A stretch of DNA of 64,000 nt from NCBI GenBank assembly GCA_016841325.1, contig JAENZJ010000004.1, positions 1 through 64,000 of the forward strand. The letters run 5' to 3'. Both the position numbers and the translations under genes were made by a program. Below, piece after piece: positions 19,927 to 28,635 of this stretch; within the stretch, counting starts at the first letter, position 1; each line of letters begins with the position of its first letter. Under the pieces are notes generated by a model. The model worked only from the letters and a program-made list of their open reading frames with translations. It searched no databases and was not told the origin of the DNA. The DNA comes from Thermincola carboxydiphila (lineage in GTDB: Bacteria; Bacillota; Thermincolia; Thermincolales; UBA2595).

Positions 19927-21085
19927 CATATCCGCCATTCCAGCGGGCCAGTCCGGGATATATCCAGATAGCCTGGCCGCCCTGCGGGCCGCCAAGGCCC
20001 CATTCCTCCAGATGGGCCACCAGTTCCCGGGCCAGCTCCCGCGCTGTTGCCTGGCGGTGCTGTTTGCTCCAGTATTCCCTGTACCTCTCCCTTATTCTGA
20101 GGATAATTCCCTCCAGCCTGACCCAGTCAATTTCTATGCGTCCCTTTTCATCCAGGTATATGCCATCCTGTCCAGCTGACAGCATGCGGCGCAATTCGCC
20201 GCCCAGGACCAGGGCCAGGTCGGAAATCCCCCTGCCGGTGGGAAACAGGTTGGCTTCCCCGGTCAGGTCAGGGTGAAAAAAGACCAGTCCTTCCCGGTAC
20301 CTCTGCCCCTCCAGTCCCAGCATATTCTCCAGCTGATCCATAATTGACCTCCTCTGGGTAAGGACATAATGCCTTTCATCTTCTGTCCATTCCCAGTCAT
20401 ATACAACCGGTTCCTGAACCAGCCTGCGGTATACCCTGTGCTTCCGCCGTTTCAGCTGACCCTCAGGTGTGCCGGCATATACGCCTTCTCCCAGGGACTC
20501 AATATCATTGTAGGAATTCAGGTCTTTGGGGAACCTCCGCAAAACATACCTGGACCAGGGAGAACACTCATAAAGGACATTGTTTTGCTCACCGCCGCTC
20601 CTGGCCCATTCCAGTTCATCCCCGTCAACCGCTATCAGGGCCCCCATATCTTTAAGCAGCCGCAAGGCTCTGGCCATGGATAGGCGGTGGTCATAAAGGG
20701 TCCAGTCCAGGAAAACATCCTGGCTCACCAGGTGTTCCCTGATTTCCTCCACCATTTCCGTCAGCAGGAACTGGTCATTTTCGCCCCTTCCCTCAAGAAA
20801 CCACAGGCAGTAAGTAAAAAGGGCATAATCCCGCGGCTGCAGGAAACCCTCAAAACCCATCCATGGCTGTGCTTTCCCTGGGACCTTCTCCAGTTTGGCA
20901 AACTGCCTGGTTACCAGCAGGGTAAACCCGCAGTGTTCCTGAAACCAATCCCTGAGTATATCATAGTGGCTTTTAACCATCTGGAACAGTTCCGGGTCAT
21001 CCTCTTTGGTAATCCAGTTCCTGTTGAGCAATGCCCGGGCGCAATGCTGTTTTTCTTCTTTTAACCTTTTGTCATTACTGCTCAT
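19919..21085 (-). CDS. jetB: Wadjet type II subunit JetB (DUF2398/TIGR02678)
   Basis: JetB is the kleisin-associated winged-helix (MukE-like) accessory of Wadjet. The 388-aa product fits the TIGR02678 family: helical N terminus with KEDDPELFQMVKSH, a central winged-helix-like region and the YTLTQRRSIMDQ-like segment (here YVLTQRRSIMDQ). I use the ATG at 21085 (MSSNDKRL), which has CAAGGAG upstream and overlaps jetA by 11 bases. The much longer frame to 21307 is only the shadow of jetA. Identification rests on family pattern and operon position. Confidence 0.85.
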   Translation of the reverse strand: MSSNDKRLKEEKQHCARALLNRNWITKEDDPELFQMVKSHYDILRDWFQEHCGFTLLVTRQFAKLEKVPGKAQPWMGFEGFLQPRDYALFTYCLWFLEGRGENDQFLLTEMVEEIREHLVSQDVFLDWTLYDHRLSMARALRLLKDMGALIAVDGDELEWARSGGEQNNVLYECSPWSRYVLRRFPKDLNSYNDIESLGEGVYAGTPEGQLKRRKHRVYRRLVQEPVVYDWEWTEDERHYVLTQRRSIMDQLENMLGLEGQRYREGLVFFHPDLTGEANLFPTGRGISDLALVLGGELRRMLSAGQDGIYLDEKGRIEIDWVRLEGIILRIRERYREYWSKQHRQATARELARELVAHLEEWGLGGPQGGQAIWIYPGLARWNGGYDV

Positions 21086-22586
21086 TATGAATACTCCTTG
21101 TGAATTGTCCGGACGGATCCCGGAATACCAGGGTATAATCAGGCATATCCAGACTGCCGTCCACACATTTAAGCATGGTCCGCCTCCCGCCGGGCGGCAG
21201 GAGGATCCTGATTTGTACTCCTTCGGCAGTCCTGATGGTCCTGGACCTGCTACCGATACACTGTCCAATCCAATACAGCAGTTGATGCCGCAATGCAGGC
21301 GGGACATCCTGCAGGTCAGAAATCGTCAGTTCACCTGCCTGCACATAAGCCCTTAGCAGGGCTTCCTTTTCCCGCCTTCGTGCCAGGTAATCCTTCCTGG
21401 CTTGTTCCTCCCTTTCCCGACTGGACGCAATTGCCTGTGTCCCCCCGTCCCTGCGCCGGCCGCGGCTCCGCGAATGCAGTGAGCGCACATTAGGGCCGGT
21501 ATCCCACATGGATATTTCAGTTGAATCCGTCCCCTTGTTGTCAATCCCCTGAAAATGCCGGGTCCTGTACAGGCCGAAGGTATAAGCAGCCAGTTTATGG
21601 GCTTCATCCATACCATTGAGGTTAAAAAACCACCGGCCCAGGTAATCCAGTTCCCGTTTCCGGCTGACTCCGGAACGTTGCTTTTCCTGAATCCGCAAGG
21701 CACAACGGACAATTTTTGCAATAGTATCCTTGGTGGCCTGTTCCAAAAACTGGAGATCACTTACCGCCCTGGCATCACCCAGGAACCACCTCACCAGACT
21801 GTCCCATTCCAGTTCCAGATGATACCGTTGTTCCTCAGGTGATGATATGTCATCCAACTGCGGCATTCCGGCCCGGTCATCCAGGACGGCTGCAAAGAAA
21901 CCATCCCGCCTGGAAGGGGTAATCAGGCGCAGCATTCCTTCCACCTTCAATCCATGCACCTGCAGTCCCCGGACAAAGTTCTGCAGGTACCTGGTCAGGG
22001 AGTTTTTGTATATCAGGAAGGCTTCACTGAGCATAAGTTCCTCAGCCTTGGCGCTCTGCAGGCTGGCTATGTAATCCGCCGCCTCCTGGGTCAACTGGGT
22101 AAAGGCATCATAGGTGGCTTTCCAGGTCTGGTGGGCCTCACCTTCCCCGAAACAACCGGTCTCTTCTATTATCTTCAGTCCCCTGGCTATTGCCTCCAGC
22201 AAAGTTGGCTCCAATGAACCGCCATACCCCCGGATTTTCTCCAGTCCTTCCAGGAGACGTTCAATCTCCACCGAATAGGGGGTCATCTGGTAACGGAATT
22301 TCTTCCTTAAATATTCTTCCACTGTACTGGCCCGGCCCCCGTCGTGCCGCGGAATAAGGTTTTTCCATTCCACCAGCTGGTCCATGTCGTTCTGGCACTG
22401 TTCCAGGGTGTAATCCTCCAGTGCCCCATAACCCAATACCCCTTCAAAGACATCTTCAGGCTTAAGCCAGTACCTGAGCCGCTGATGCTGTTCATAGAAA
22501 TACCGCATCACACACCTGTACCTGGCGACATTTACAGCTGTGAGGTAACTTGTTTCCACAACGGGTTTTAACAGGTTTTCTGTCAT
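21075..22586 (-). CDS. jetA: Wadjet type II subunit JetA (DUF2397/TIGR02677)
   Basis: JetA is the kleisin (MukF-like) subunit that bridges the SMC heads. The 503-aa product matches DUF2397/TIGR02677 in length and in the early YLTAVNVARYRCVMRYFYEQH motif. The C-terminal region has the LAAYTFGLYRTRHF segment followed by a basic, arginine-rich stretch. The ATG at 22586 has GGAGGTAAGG upstream, whereas the frame to 22643 has none. It is the first gene of a four-gene operon with overlapping ends, driven by the promoter at 22696-22724. Confidence 0.87.
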   Translation of the reverse strand: MTENLLKPVVETSYLTAVNVARYRCVMRYFYEQHQRLRYWLKPEDVFEGVLGYGALEDYTLEQCQNDMDQLVEWKNLIPRHDGGRASTVEEYLRKKFRYQMTPYSVEIERLLEGLEKIRGYGGSLEPTLLEAIARGLKIIEETGCFGEGEAHQTWKATYDAFTQLTQEAADYIASLQSAKAEELMLSEAFLIYKNSLTRYLQNFVRGLQVHGLKVEGMLRLITPSRRDGFFAAVLDDRAGMPQLDDISSPEEQRYHLELEWDSLVRWFLGDARAVSDLQFLEQATKDTIAKIVRCALRIQEKQRSGVSRKRELDYLGRWFFNLNGMDEAHKLAAYTFGLYRTRHFQGIDNKGTDSTEISMWDTGPNVRSLHSRSRGRRRDGGTQAIASSREREEQARKDYLARRREKEALLRAYVQAGELTISDLQDVPPALRHQLLYWIGQCIGSRSRTIRTAEGVQIRILLPPGGRRTMLKCVDGSLDMPDYTLVFRDPSGQFTRSIHNEQ

Positions 22587-22695
22587 TAACCTTACCTCCG
22601 GCAAAAACCGATTTTCTATTACCAAAAACATTCTTTTCGGCACAGTATTTATTTCTCTTCCCCCAGAGCTTTTCCTGCCCCGGGTTGATTATTGA

Positions 22696-22724
22696 ATCAT
22701 ACCATTTTACCCCAATATGGGCAA
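22696..22724 (-). promoter_or_regulatory. Sigma-A promoter of the jet operon
   Basis: On the minus strand TTGCCC (22719-22724) and TATGAT (22696-22701) are 17 bp apart, about 110 bp before the jetA ATG. The remaining gap up to the cytochrome gene holds only a 30-codon reading frame that I do not consider supported. Confidence 0.65.
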
Positions 22725-22850
22725 AATATAAACCGGAACCCCTCACTTGGAGTCCCGGCAATTAACAGAGTTCTTGCTTATTGAGCTTTTTTAAAGGAAT
22801 CAAGACTGTTGGCCATGCCAACCAAACTTCCTTCTATTGTAGCAACCTCT

Positions 22851-23918
22851 TTAAAAAGATAAGTTCTCTTCAAACCAGTGACAGCTGTTACAGTAAACCT
22901 TGTTTACAGGCCCGCGTTCCTGTGGGTTCTTAGTCTCATTAAGGTCATGACAGCCAAAACAGTTCTCGATTCCCCTGGTTTTGGTCAGTTCGGCATGAAG
23001 CTTGCCAAAATCCTCATCCTTATGAGTTGACGGTTTTTGCAGGTGGCAGTTGAAACAGAATGAGTTTGTCTTAATATAATCCCTGAGGTTGATTTCCAGC
23101 AGGTCAACAGGTTTGGTCAGTGAATATGAATGACACAGGTTGCACGGTTTAAAGTCATCCTGAGCCATCTGGCCATGCTCTCTCTCAAAGCCGCCGGATT
23201 TATGACTGGCAGGCACGATCTGCTGGGAATGACATACAGAGCACTTCTCGGTAACCTGCCTCTCCCCATGGCAGTCAAGGCACACCGCCATACGCGGGGT
23301 AGTGTACTTAAAATCCATCTGCTCCTTAGCCAGGGCCGGGGTCCACTCATCTGGACTTATCTTATCAGTTAACCCTCTCTCCACAATTCTCCCGTGAGCC
23401 ACACCGGCATGACATGCAACACACTGAACCCCTGCCTTCCGGTGCCTTTCGTGAGGGACTACCGTATCAGAAGACGGGCTGTAGCTGCGGTTTTCCGAAT
23501 GACAGCCAAGGCAGGCAGAATCGGGAACTGCTGCCATGCCGGATTCACTGCCGGAATCCGTGTTTTTCGCCGCGTCCCCGGTATTCCCGGTATCCTTGTC
23601 CTTCCCGGTATCCCTGACACCGGGATAGAATATATTACCAACAATTCTCCCCTGATAGCTTAAGAAATTCTGTATCCCCGACTCCCGGTGACACTCCTTG
23701 CACTGAAACTGTGCATGACCTGACTGCTGCCAGGTCAGATACTCAGGAGTCATTGCGTGGCAGCGGGCACAGTATGCAGCCTCATTACTTCCGGCTGCTG
23801 GTACATAATACCATAACATTACAAATAAAACAAACACCACGGCTGAAATCACCGCGGTGACAGCATATTTGCGCACTTTAGGGGAACCCGGACGTTTTTT
23901 TGCCGCAAAGTTATCCAT
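22851..23918 (-). CDS. Decaheme c-type cytochrome with NapC/NirT-like N terminus
   Basis: The 355-aa product has an N-terminal membrane anchor (residues 17-40) and ten CxxCH heme-binding motifs (CARCH, CKECH, CLGCH, CVACH, CLDCH, CSVCH, CNLCH, CFNCH, CFGCH, CNSCH). It should face the outside of the cell membrane and carry electrons from the quinone pool to an external or periplasmic-side acceptor. The first two hemes resemble NapC/NrfH-type quinol oxidases. A low-complexity Asp/Gly/Thr/Lys segment of about 35 residues separates hemes 2 and 3. No partner reductase is adjacent, so the acceptor is unknown. Confidence 0.9.
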   Translation of the reverse strand: MDNFAAKKRPGSPKVRKYAVTAVISAVVFVLFVMLWYYVPAAGSNEAAYCARCHAMTPEYLTWQQSGHAQFQCKECHRESGIQNFLSYQGRIVGNIFYPGVRDTGKDKDTGNTGDAAKNTDSGSESGMAAVPDSACLGCHSENRSYSPSSDTVVPHERHRKAGVQCVACHAGVAHGRIVERGLTDKISPDEWTPALAKEQMDFKYTTPRMAVCLDCHGERQVTEKCSVCHSQQIVPASHKSGGFEREHGQMAQDDFKPCNLCHSYSLTKPVDLLEINLRDYIKTNSFCFNCHLQKPSTHKDEDFGKLHAELTKTRGIENCFGCHDLNETKNPQERGPVNKVYCNSCHWFEENLSF

Positions 23919-24023
23919 AATTGTTCACCCCAGGTTTGTAATATCAGGCACAATCCCTGGTCACATTGTAACATTTAAACACATCCGCGTCATGTCCCAA
24001 AAGGCATGTACAAATGTACCTTA

Positions 24024-24308
24024 TTAATCACTCCGCAGTATCTTCCCGTGTTCGTACCGGCTTCTCTCTGTGCCGTCACTTTTGCGGCGCTCCACCAGTC
24101 TGAAGTCTTCCACATCAAGCCCGTGGTCCTCACAAATGGGTACCATCTCAGTAATTACCGACTCCACCCTTCCTGGTTTGGTAAATTCATAGCCCTCGGG
24201 TTCGGTTTTAAACTCATAACCCACAGGTGAAAGCCGGTCAATTACTCCCCTGATATCGCCATTGTCTGCCCTGGCCCTGTCAATCCTGCCAATTACATAT
24301 GTTTCCAT
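24024..24308 (-). CDS. Hypothetical 94-aa protein
   Basis: I do not recognise this protein. It is small, soluble and charged, starts METYVIGRIDRAR and has a GGAGGTGTAG ribosome site before its ATG, so it is likely real. It has no cysteines arranged as a cluster apart from a single Cys in the middle and no membrane segment. It stands alone between the cytochrome gene and another orphan gene on the same strand. Confidence 0.65.
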   Translation of the reverse strand: METYVIGRIDRARADNGDIRGVIDRLSPVGYEFKTEPEGYEFTKPGRVESVITEMVPICEDHGLDVEDFRLVERRKSDGTERSRYEHGKILRSD

Positions 24309-24387
24309 TATGCTACACCTCCCCTAATAATATGGGAGGCACAATTTATATTTATGCAAAAATCATTTGCTACAGGTACCGCCTATT

Positions 24388-24906
24388 TTACTGAAGGTTT
24401 CGTTTACCGGTGAAGGTAAATAACAGGGGAGATTCGTCGGCAATAAAAAAAGCCTCCCTGTTGGGTTCAAATTCAGCAACCTGCCATGTGTTCCACTTGT
24501 TTATCTGGGCTACAAAATCTTCATAAGTACCGAACTGTTTTCTTACATTATCTACAGTTGGCAGTTCATCCTGAAAGAATAATACTGATACAGATTTCAA
24601 TTCACCACTGTCAAGAGTCTCCCTGACAAAATCAAAAAACCGGCTTTGTTCACCCAGTTTGGAACTGATCCGGATATCATGGTCAATATCACAGGCACAG
24701 TGTGGTTCAGCCAGGTCATGGACCTCGAAAATTACCAACGGTTCGGAAAGTATCCGAAAAACCTCTTCCCCTGCCCCGGGCAGCAATTTATCCCGGCCCA
24801 GGCCGATTCCATATCCGTACGATGCGCCAAGCCGGAAGACCCTGTCCCTGATGTTTTCGGCATGTTCCTTATCAGCATTTAATGCAAAAACTATTGAAAT
24901 ACACAT
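24388..24906 (-). CDS. Hypothetical 172-aa protein
   Basis: The product is a soluble protein of mixed alpha/beta character starting MCISIVFALNADKEHAENIRDRVFRLGASYGYGIG. The pattern suggests two repeats of a small sandwich fold, but I cannot name the family. A short CACDIDHD motif near residue 70 could bind metal; this is speculative. Coding quality is good over the whole length. It lies 79 bp upstream of the 94-aa gene on the same strand and may share its transcript. Confidence 0.65.
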   Translation of the reverse strand: MCISIVFALNADKEHAENIRDRVFRLGASYGYGIGLGRDKLLPGAGEEVFRILSEPLVIFEVHDLAEPHCACDIDHDIRISSKLGEQSRFFDFVRETLDSGELKSVSVLFFQDELPTVDNVRKQFGTYEDFVAQINKWNTWQVAEFEPNREAFFIADESPLLFTFTGKRNLQ

Positions 24907-25024
24907 CTTCTTAACCTCACAAATGTTTTTTTGTCTTTTGAAACCGGCAATACTTGGGTTTCCTAAATAACGTATTCAACATAATAATTATATTAATACC
25001 AAGGCAAAATAATGTAAAGGGTTT

Positions 25025-25079
25025 GGTAAGGTGTTATACCGATTTTCGGCGCGAGGAAAATCTTGTATAACACCTCACC
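25025..25079. repeat. Long imperfect hairpin in the intergenic region
   Basis: GGTAAGGTGTTATAC (25025-25039) pairs with 25065-25079 at 14 of 15 positions, and an inner pair GATTTTC/GAAAATC extends the stem. There is no T-run on either strand, so it is not a standard terminator. The rest of the 24907-25164 gap shows only AT-rich DNA that may hold the promoter of the 72-aa gene. Confidence 0.7.
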
Positions 25080-25164
25080 ATATCACCTTTTCCCCAGCCC
25101 AAAGTAGAGAAAAAACAATGGTTCAGGACTAAAGACTTGGCAAAAACAAAAGGAGGGTTATGGC

Positions 25165-25383
25165 ATGGAAAAGAGGAAGCATTCCAAACAGCCGGGGGAC
25201 AAGGGCCCTCAGGTATATGACCCGGGTAATCCGAGTCCTAATATGCTGGAAAGCAAAGGCGAGCTTGTGGTGGAAGGAAAACACGACCTGGAACCGTCAG
25301 AGGAATTTATGAAAAACAACCCCTATAAGACAGCTCCCAATAACCTGACCTCAAAGGGGTTGTCTGACAAGGAAAAAGGGTGA
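25165..25383 (+). CDS. Small hydrophilic 72-aa protein
   Basis: The ATG is preceded by AGGAGGG at good spacing. The product is very hydrophilic, rich in Lys, Pro, Asn and Gly, with no cysteine, no membrane segment and no recognisable domain. Such composition is common in small spore or desiccation-associated proteins of spore-formers, but that is only a possibility. It is the sole plus-strand gene in this stretch and ends inside a bidirectional hairpin shared with the Fe-S gene cluster. Confidence 0.65.
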   Translation: MEKRKHSKQPGDKGPQVYDPGNPSPNMLESKGELVVEGKHDLEPSEEFMKNNPYKTAPNNLTSKGLSDKEKG

Positions 25384-25401
25384 TGCAAAACATCACCCTT
25401 T
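25375..25401. terminator. Bidirectional hairpin terminator between convergent genes
   Basis: AAAGGGTGATG pairs with CATCACCCTTT across a CAAAA loop. On the minus strand the stem is followed by TTCC after a T-tract, ending the nuoEFG-like operon; it also follows the plus-strand 72-aa gene. Confidence 0.75.
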
Positions 25402-25404
25402 CAA

Positions 25405-26091
25405 CTATTCCTTCACGGCCAGTGCGCCTACCGGACATGCCCGGACACATTCACCGCACTGGGTACAGTTGGATTCAGCCAAGGCAGTTTCACCAAAGGT
25501 GGCCACCCTGCGGGACATGCCTCTCCTGACCATACCGATAGCCCCTACTTTGGCCATGTTATGGTCAACCCAGACACAGCGCCCGCAGAGAACACATTTT
25601 GCGGGGTCATAAGAAAAGTTTTCCGGACTGTCATCAATGGGGGCGTCATTTTCCAGTTTACGCATCCGGCTGACTCTTAATTTGAGTCCTCTCTCCCTGG
25701 CTATCTTTTGCAGTTCACAGCTGCCATTGGCAGCACACTTGCCACAGTTGAGCCTGTGATTGGAAAGGAGCAGTTCAAAACCGTTTTTCACCATCCGGTC
25801 AATGCGCTTGCTGCGGGTCCTTACAATCATCCCCTCTTTTACCGGCTGGGTACATGAAGTCACCGGGTTCAAAAACCCTTCAATCTCCACAAAACAAAGG
25901 CGGCAGCCTGCTGATGGCTTCTCTTCCTCTTCCAGGGCACAGAGGTGGGGAATATATACCCCGTTTTCCAGAGCTGCCCAGAGCAGCCTTTTACCTTCAG
26001 GGACCATAAACTGTTTATCATCAATTGTTATAGTTACCATTTTTTCATTATTACCGTTATTTCCGTTATTGTTACCGTTATTGTTACTCAC
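25405..26091 (-). CDS. NuoG/HydA-like Fe-S protein without catalytic domain
   Basis: The 228-aa product keeps only the electron-wire part of NuoG or [FeFe]-hydrogenase large subunits. It has an N-terminal plant-type [2Fe-2S] domain (Cys set in LCAL, GCRLC and SCTQ), the His-Cys3 [4Fe-4S] segment (HRLNCGKC...C) and a two-cluster ferredoxin end (CVLCGRC and CTQCGECVRACP). A short Asn/Gly-rich tract opens the protein. It overlaps the nuoF-like gene by eight bases and is the last gene of the trio. It probably passes electrons between the flavoprotein and a separately encoded formate dehydrogenase, hydrogenase or heterodisulfide-type partner. Confidence 0.88.
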   Translation of the reverse strand: MSNNNGNNNGNNGNNEKMVTITIDDKQFMVPEGKRLLWAALENGVYIPHLCALEEEEKPSAGCRLCFVEIEGFLNPVTSCTQPVKEGMIVRTRSKRIDRMVKNGFELLLSNHRLNCGKCAANGSCELQKIARERGLKLRVSRMRKLENDAPIDDSPENFSYDPAKCVLCGRCVWVDHNMAKVGAIGMVRRGMSRRVATFGETALAESNCTQCGECVRACPVGALAVKE

Positions 26092-28003
26092 TGGCGCTAC
26101 CCCCTTCCACTGCCACAGTTATAGGTGGTGAGACTTTTTCTACTGCATCGTACAGCGGCAGGCAGGTTACCAGGCAGTTATCACACTTGACACACTTCTC
26201 CAGGTCAATTTCCTTTAGCATATCGGGCCTGGTAAATACCGCCTCCACCGGGCAGCTGGCAATACAGGCATCACACAGCTTGCTGCATTTCTGGGGGACA
26301 ATCCGGTAACTGATAAGATCCTTACATTTGCGCGCAGGACAGCGTCCCTCATGAATGTGGACTTCATATTCGTCCCTGAAAAACCTGAGGGTGCTCAGGA
26401 CAGGATTTGGGGCCGTTTTTCCAAGGCCGCAGAGAGACCCTGCCTTGATATCTTCAGCTAGTTCCCAAAGCAGCTCCAGGTCTTCAGGCTTGCCCTGACC
26501 TTTAGTGATGTCGGTAAGGATTTCCAGCATCTGTTTGGTGCCCAGCCGGCAGAATGTACATTTGCCGCAGGACTCGTTCTGGGTAAATTCCAGGAAGAAA
26601 CGGGCTATTTCTACCATACAGTCATCTTCGTCCAGGACCACAAGGCCGCCTGAACCCATCATCGCCCCCGCATGCTGCAGGGAGTCAAAATCTATGGTCA
26701 GGTCCAGGGCCGACTCCGGCAGGCAGCCGCCTGACGGCCCGCCGATCTGGACGGCTTTGAATCCCTTGTCATCCTTAATACCATTACCCACATCATATAT
26801 CAGAGTCCTTAGTGAGGTACCCATAGGTACTTCCACCAGGCCGGTGCCGACAACTTTACCGGCCAGTGCGAATACAGCTGTTCCCGGGCTTTCAGGTGTC
26901 CCGATGCCCTTGAACCATTCAGCTCCATTGCGCATGATATGCGGCACATATGAAAGGGTCTTCACATTATCTATCAGGGTCGGTTTGCCACGCAGTCCCG
27001 ATACCGCCGGAAACGGCGGCCTGTGGCTGGGGATGCCGGGTTTGCCTTCTATGGAGGCTATCAGTGCCGTTTCCTCCCCACAGACAAAGGCGCCTGACCC
27101 CTGGAAAATCCGGATGTCAAAACTGAACCCGCTTCCCAGGATGTTATCACCCAGCAGCCCGTTATCACGAGCCTGTTGCAGGGCTGTACGGAGCCTGTCA
27201 ATGGCCAGCGGATATTCTGCCCTGACATAGATATATCCCTGGGATGCACCGACTGCATATGCGGCAATTATTAGTCCTTCAATGAGCTGGTGGGGGTTTG
27301 ATTCCAGAAGCGCCCGGTCCATGAAGGCCCCGGGGTCTCCCTCGTCGGCGTTGCAAATCACATATTTTTCACCGGCATCGGCATTACGGCAGATCTCCCA
27401 CTTCTTACCGGTGGGGAAACCTGCCCCGCCCCTGCCGCGCAGGCGGGAATCCTTAATTTCATCAACTACGGCGCCCGGTTCTGCAGCCAATGCCCTGACA
27501 AGGGCGCTGTAACCGTCACGGGCGATATAGTGGTCTATCTCTTCCGGGTCAATCAGGCCGCAGGCTTCCAGGACAATTTTCTGTTCATAGACACCACGCG
27601 GGTAATCGGCAAAAGTCGGGAAAAAGTCATTAGGTTCCAGAGCGGCCATGGCGAATTCAAAACAGGGGTCATCACCAACCAGGAAATCGGAAACCAGCCG
27701 GGAGGCAATACCCTCATCAACATTGCCATAGCAGAGGGCCGGAAAACCGGGCTTATATACAATAACCATGGGCTCCGCATAACAGTGTCCCAGGCAGCCC
27801 ACTTCCATAACCTCTGCCTCAACCTGGTGTTTTTGGACCTCTTCTTTAAAGACATCCAGAATCTTCAATGCCCCTGCGGCCCTGCCACAGGTTGCGGTCC
27901 CAACCATTACATAGGGCTTTTCCTGCAATACGGCTGCTTTTTCAGAGGCACGTTTTTTCAGTTCCTGATACTTAGACTCCATCACAGTCACATCAGTACT
28001 CAC
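26084..28003 (-). CDS. NADH-binding flavoprotein, NuoF/HydB type
   Basis: The 639-aa product is the NAD(H)- and FMN-binding subunit of NuoEFG-type modules. From the N terminus it has a thioredoxin-like [2Fe-2S] domain (GTATCGRAAG and GCLGHC), the FMN/NADH domain with RGRGGAGFPTGKKWE and NADEGDPGAF, and an SLBB domain. The 4Fe-4S site follows (ESCGKCTFCRLG), and two further ferredoxin clusters lie at the C terminus (CSKLCDACIASCP and CVKCDNC). This long form is typical of electron-bifurcating hydrogenases and formate dehydrogenases. It overlaps both neighbours by a few bases. Confidence 0.93.
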   Translation of the reverse strand: MSTDVTVMESKYQELKKRASEKAAVLQEKPYVMVGTATCGRAAGALKILDVFKEEVQKHQVEAEVMEVGCLGHCYAEPMVIVYKPGFPALCYGNVDEGIASRLVSDFLVGDDPCFEFAMAALEPNDFFPTFADYPRGVYEQKIVLEACGLIDPEEIDHYIARDGYSALVRALAAEPGAVVDEIKDSRLRGRGGAGFPTGKKWEICRNADAGEKYVICNADEGDPGAFMDRALLESNPHQLIEGLIIAAYAVGASQGYIYVRAEYPLAIDRLRTALQQARDNGLLGDNILGSGFSFDIRIFQGSGAFVCGEETALIASIEGKPGIPSHRPPFPAVSGLRGKPTLIDNVKTLSYVPHIMRNGAEWFKGIGTPESPGTAVFALAGKVVGTGLVEVPMGTSLRTLIYDVGNGIKDDKGFKAVQIGGPSGGCLPESALDLTIDFDSLQHAGAMMGSGGLVVLDEDDCMVEIARFFLEFTQNESCGKCTFCRLGTKQMLEILTDITKGQGKPEDLELLWELAEDIKAGSLCGLGKTAPNPVLSTLRFFRDEYEVHIHEGRCPARKCKDLISYRIVPQKCSKLCDACIASCPVEAVFTRPDMLKEIDLEKCVKCDNCLVTCLPLYDAVEKVSPPITVAVEGGSASE

Positions 28004-28581
28004 CTGGCGTCACCCTCTTCCTGTGCGGGGATATCTTTGGGCTCTGCAGGGTCTTGTGCCTTATCTTCAGTGCCGACCTCTGTTTTCTTCCTGTTAAGTT
28101 CTTTCCCGAGCCCCAGCAGGATACCGTCAACCCTGGTGGGCCTGACCTTGGCTTCCACCTCATCGTTTACCAGGACAACCGGAGCCAGGGCACAGCAGCC
28201 GACACAGGCCACCCTTTCCAGGCTGAACTCACGGTCTTTGGTGGTTTCACCTTCCTCAATCTCCAGGCGGCGCTCAAAGGAATCCATGATTATATTGCCG
28301 CCTGTCATATGACAGGCTGTGCCCATACATACCTTTATCTGGTTTTTGCCGGGCGGGTTAAGCCTGAACTGGTTGTAAAAAGTGCCCACACTGTAAACAT
28401 CGACTTCCGGAATCTCCACCGCAGCCGCCACCATCTTCATCGCTTCCCTGGGCAGGTATCCGAGTCTCCCCTGTACTGCCTGCAGGATCGGAAGAAGCTG
28501 TTCACTGTCCGAATCAAACTTTTTCAGGACTTCTGCTACAACAGACTGAATTTGTTCCAATTCTCCTTCCATAAGTTCCAC
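28000..28581 (-). CDS. NuoE/HydC-type thioredoxin-like [2Fe-2S] protein
   Basis: The 193-aa product carries the four-cysteine [2Fe-2S] ligands of the NuoE family (CMGTACHM and, further on, ACVGCCALAP) and the characteristic VYSVGTFYNQF motif near residue 60. A C-terminal tail of about 40 residues rich in Glu, Lys and Pro is unusual and probably disordered. It is the first gene of the trio, overlapping nuoF by four bases. Together the three proteins would oxidise or reduce NADH and exchange electrons with ferredoxin-level partners. Confidence 0.92.
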   Translation of the reverse strand: MELMEGELEQIQSVVAEVLKKFDSDSEQLLPILQAVQGRLGYLPREAMKMVAAAVEIPEVDVYSVGTFYNQFRLNPPGKNQIKVCMGTACHMTGGNIIMDSFERRLEIEEGETTKDREFSLERVACVGCCALAPVVLVNDEVEAKVRPTRVDGILLGLGKELNRKKTEVGTEDKAQDPAEPKDIPAQEEGDAR

Positions 28582-28635
28582 TTTAACATCCTCCTCCCCG
28601 GAAATTAAAAATCAAAACAAAGCAAAAAAATATTC

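Noticed and set aside
21086-21307. N-terminal extension of JetB into jetA
   Set aside because: The 74 extra codons read Cys/Gly/Pro-rich shadow sequence of jetA, while a good ribosome site precedes the ATG at 21085.
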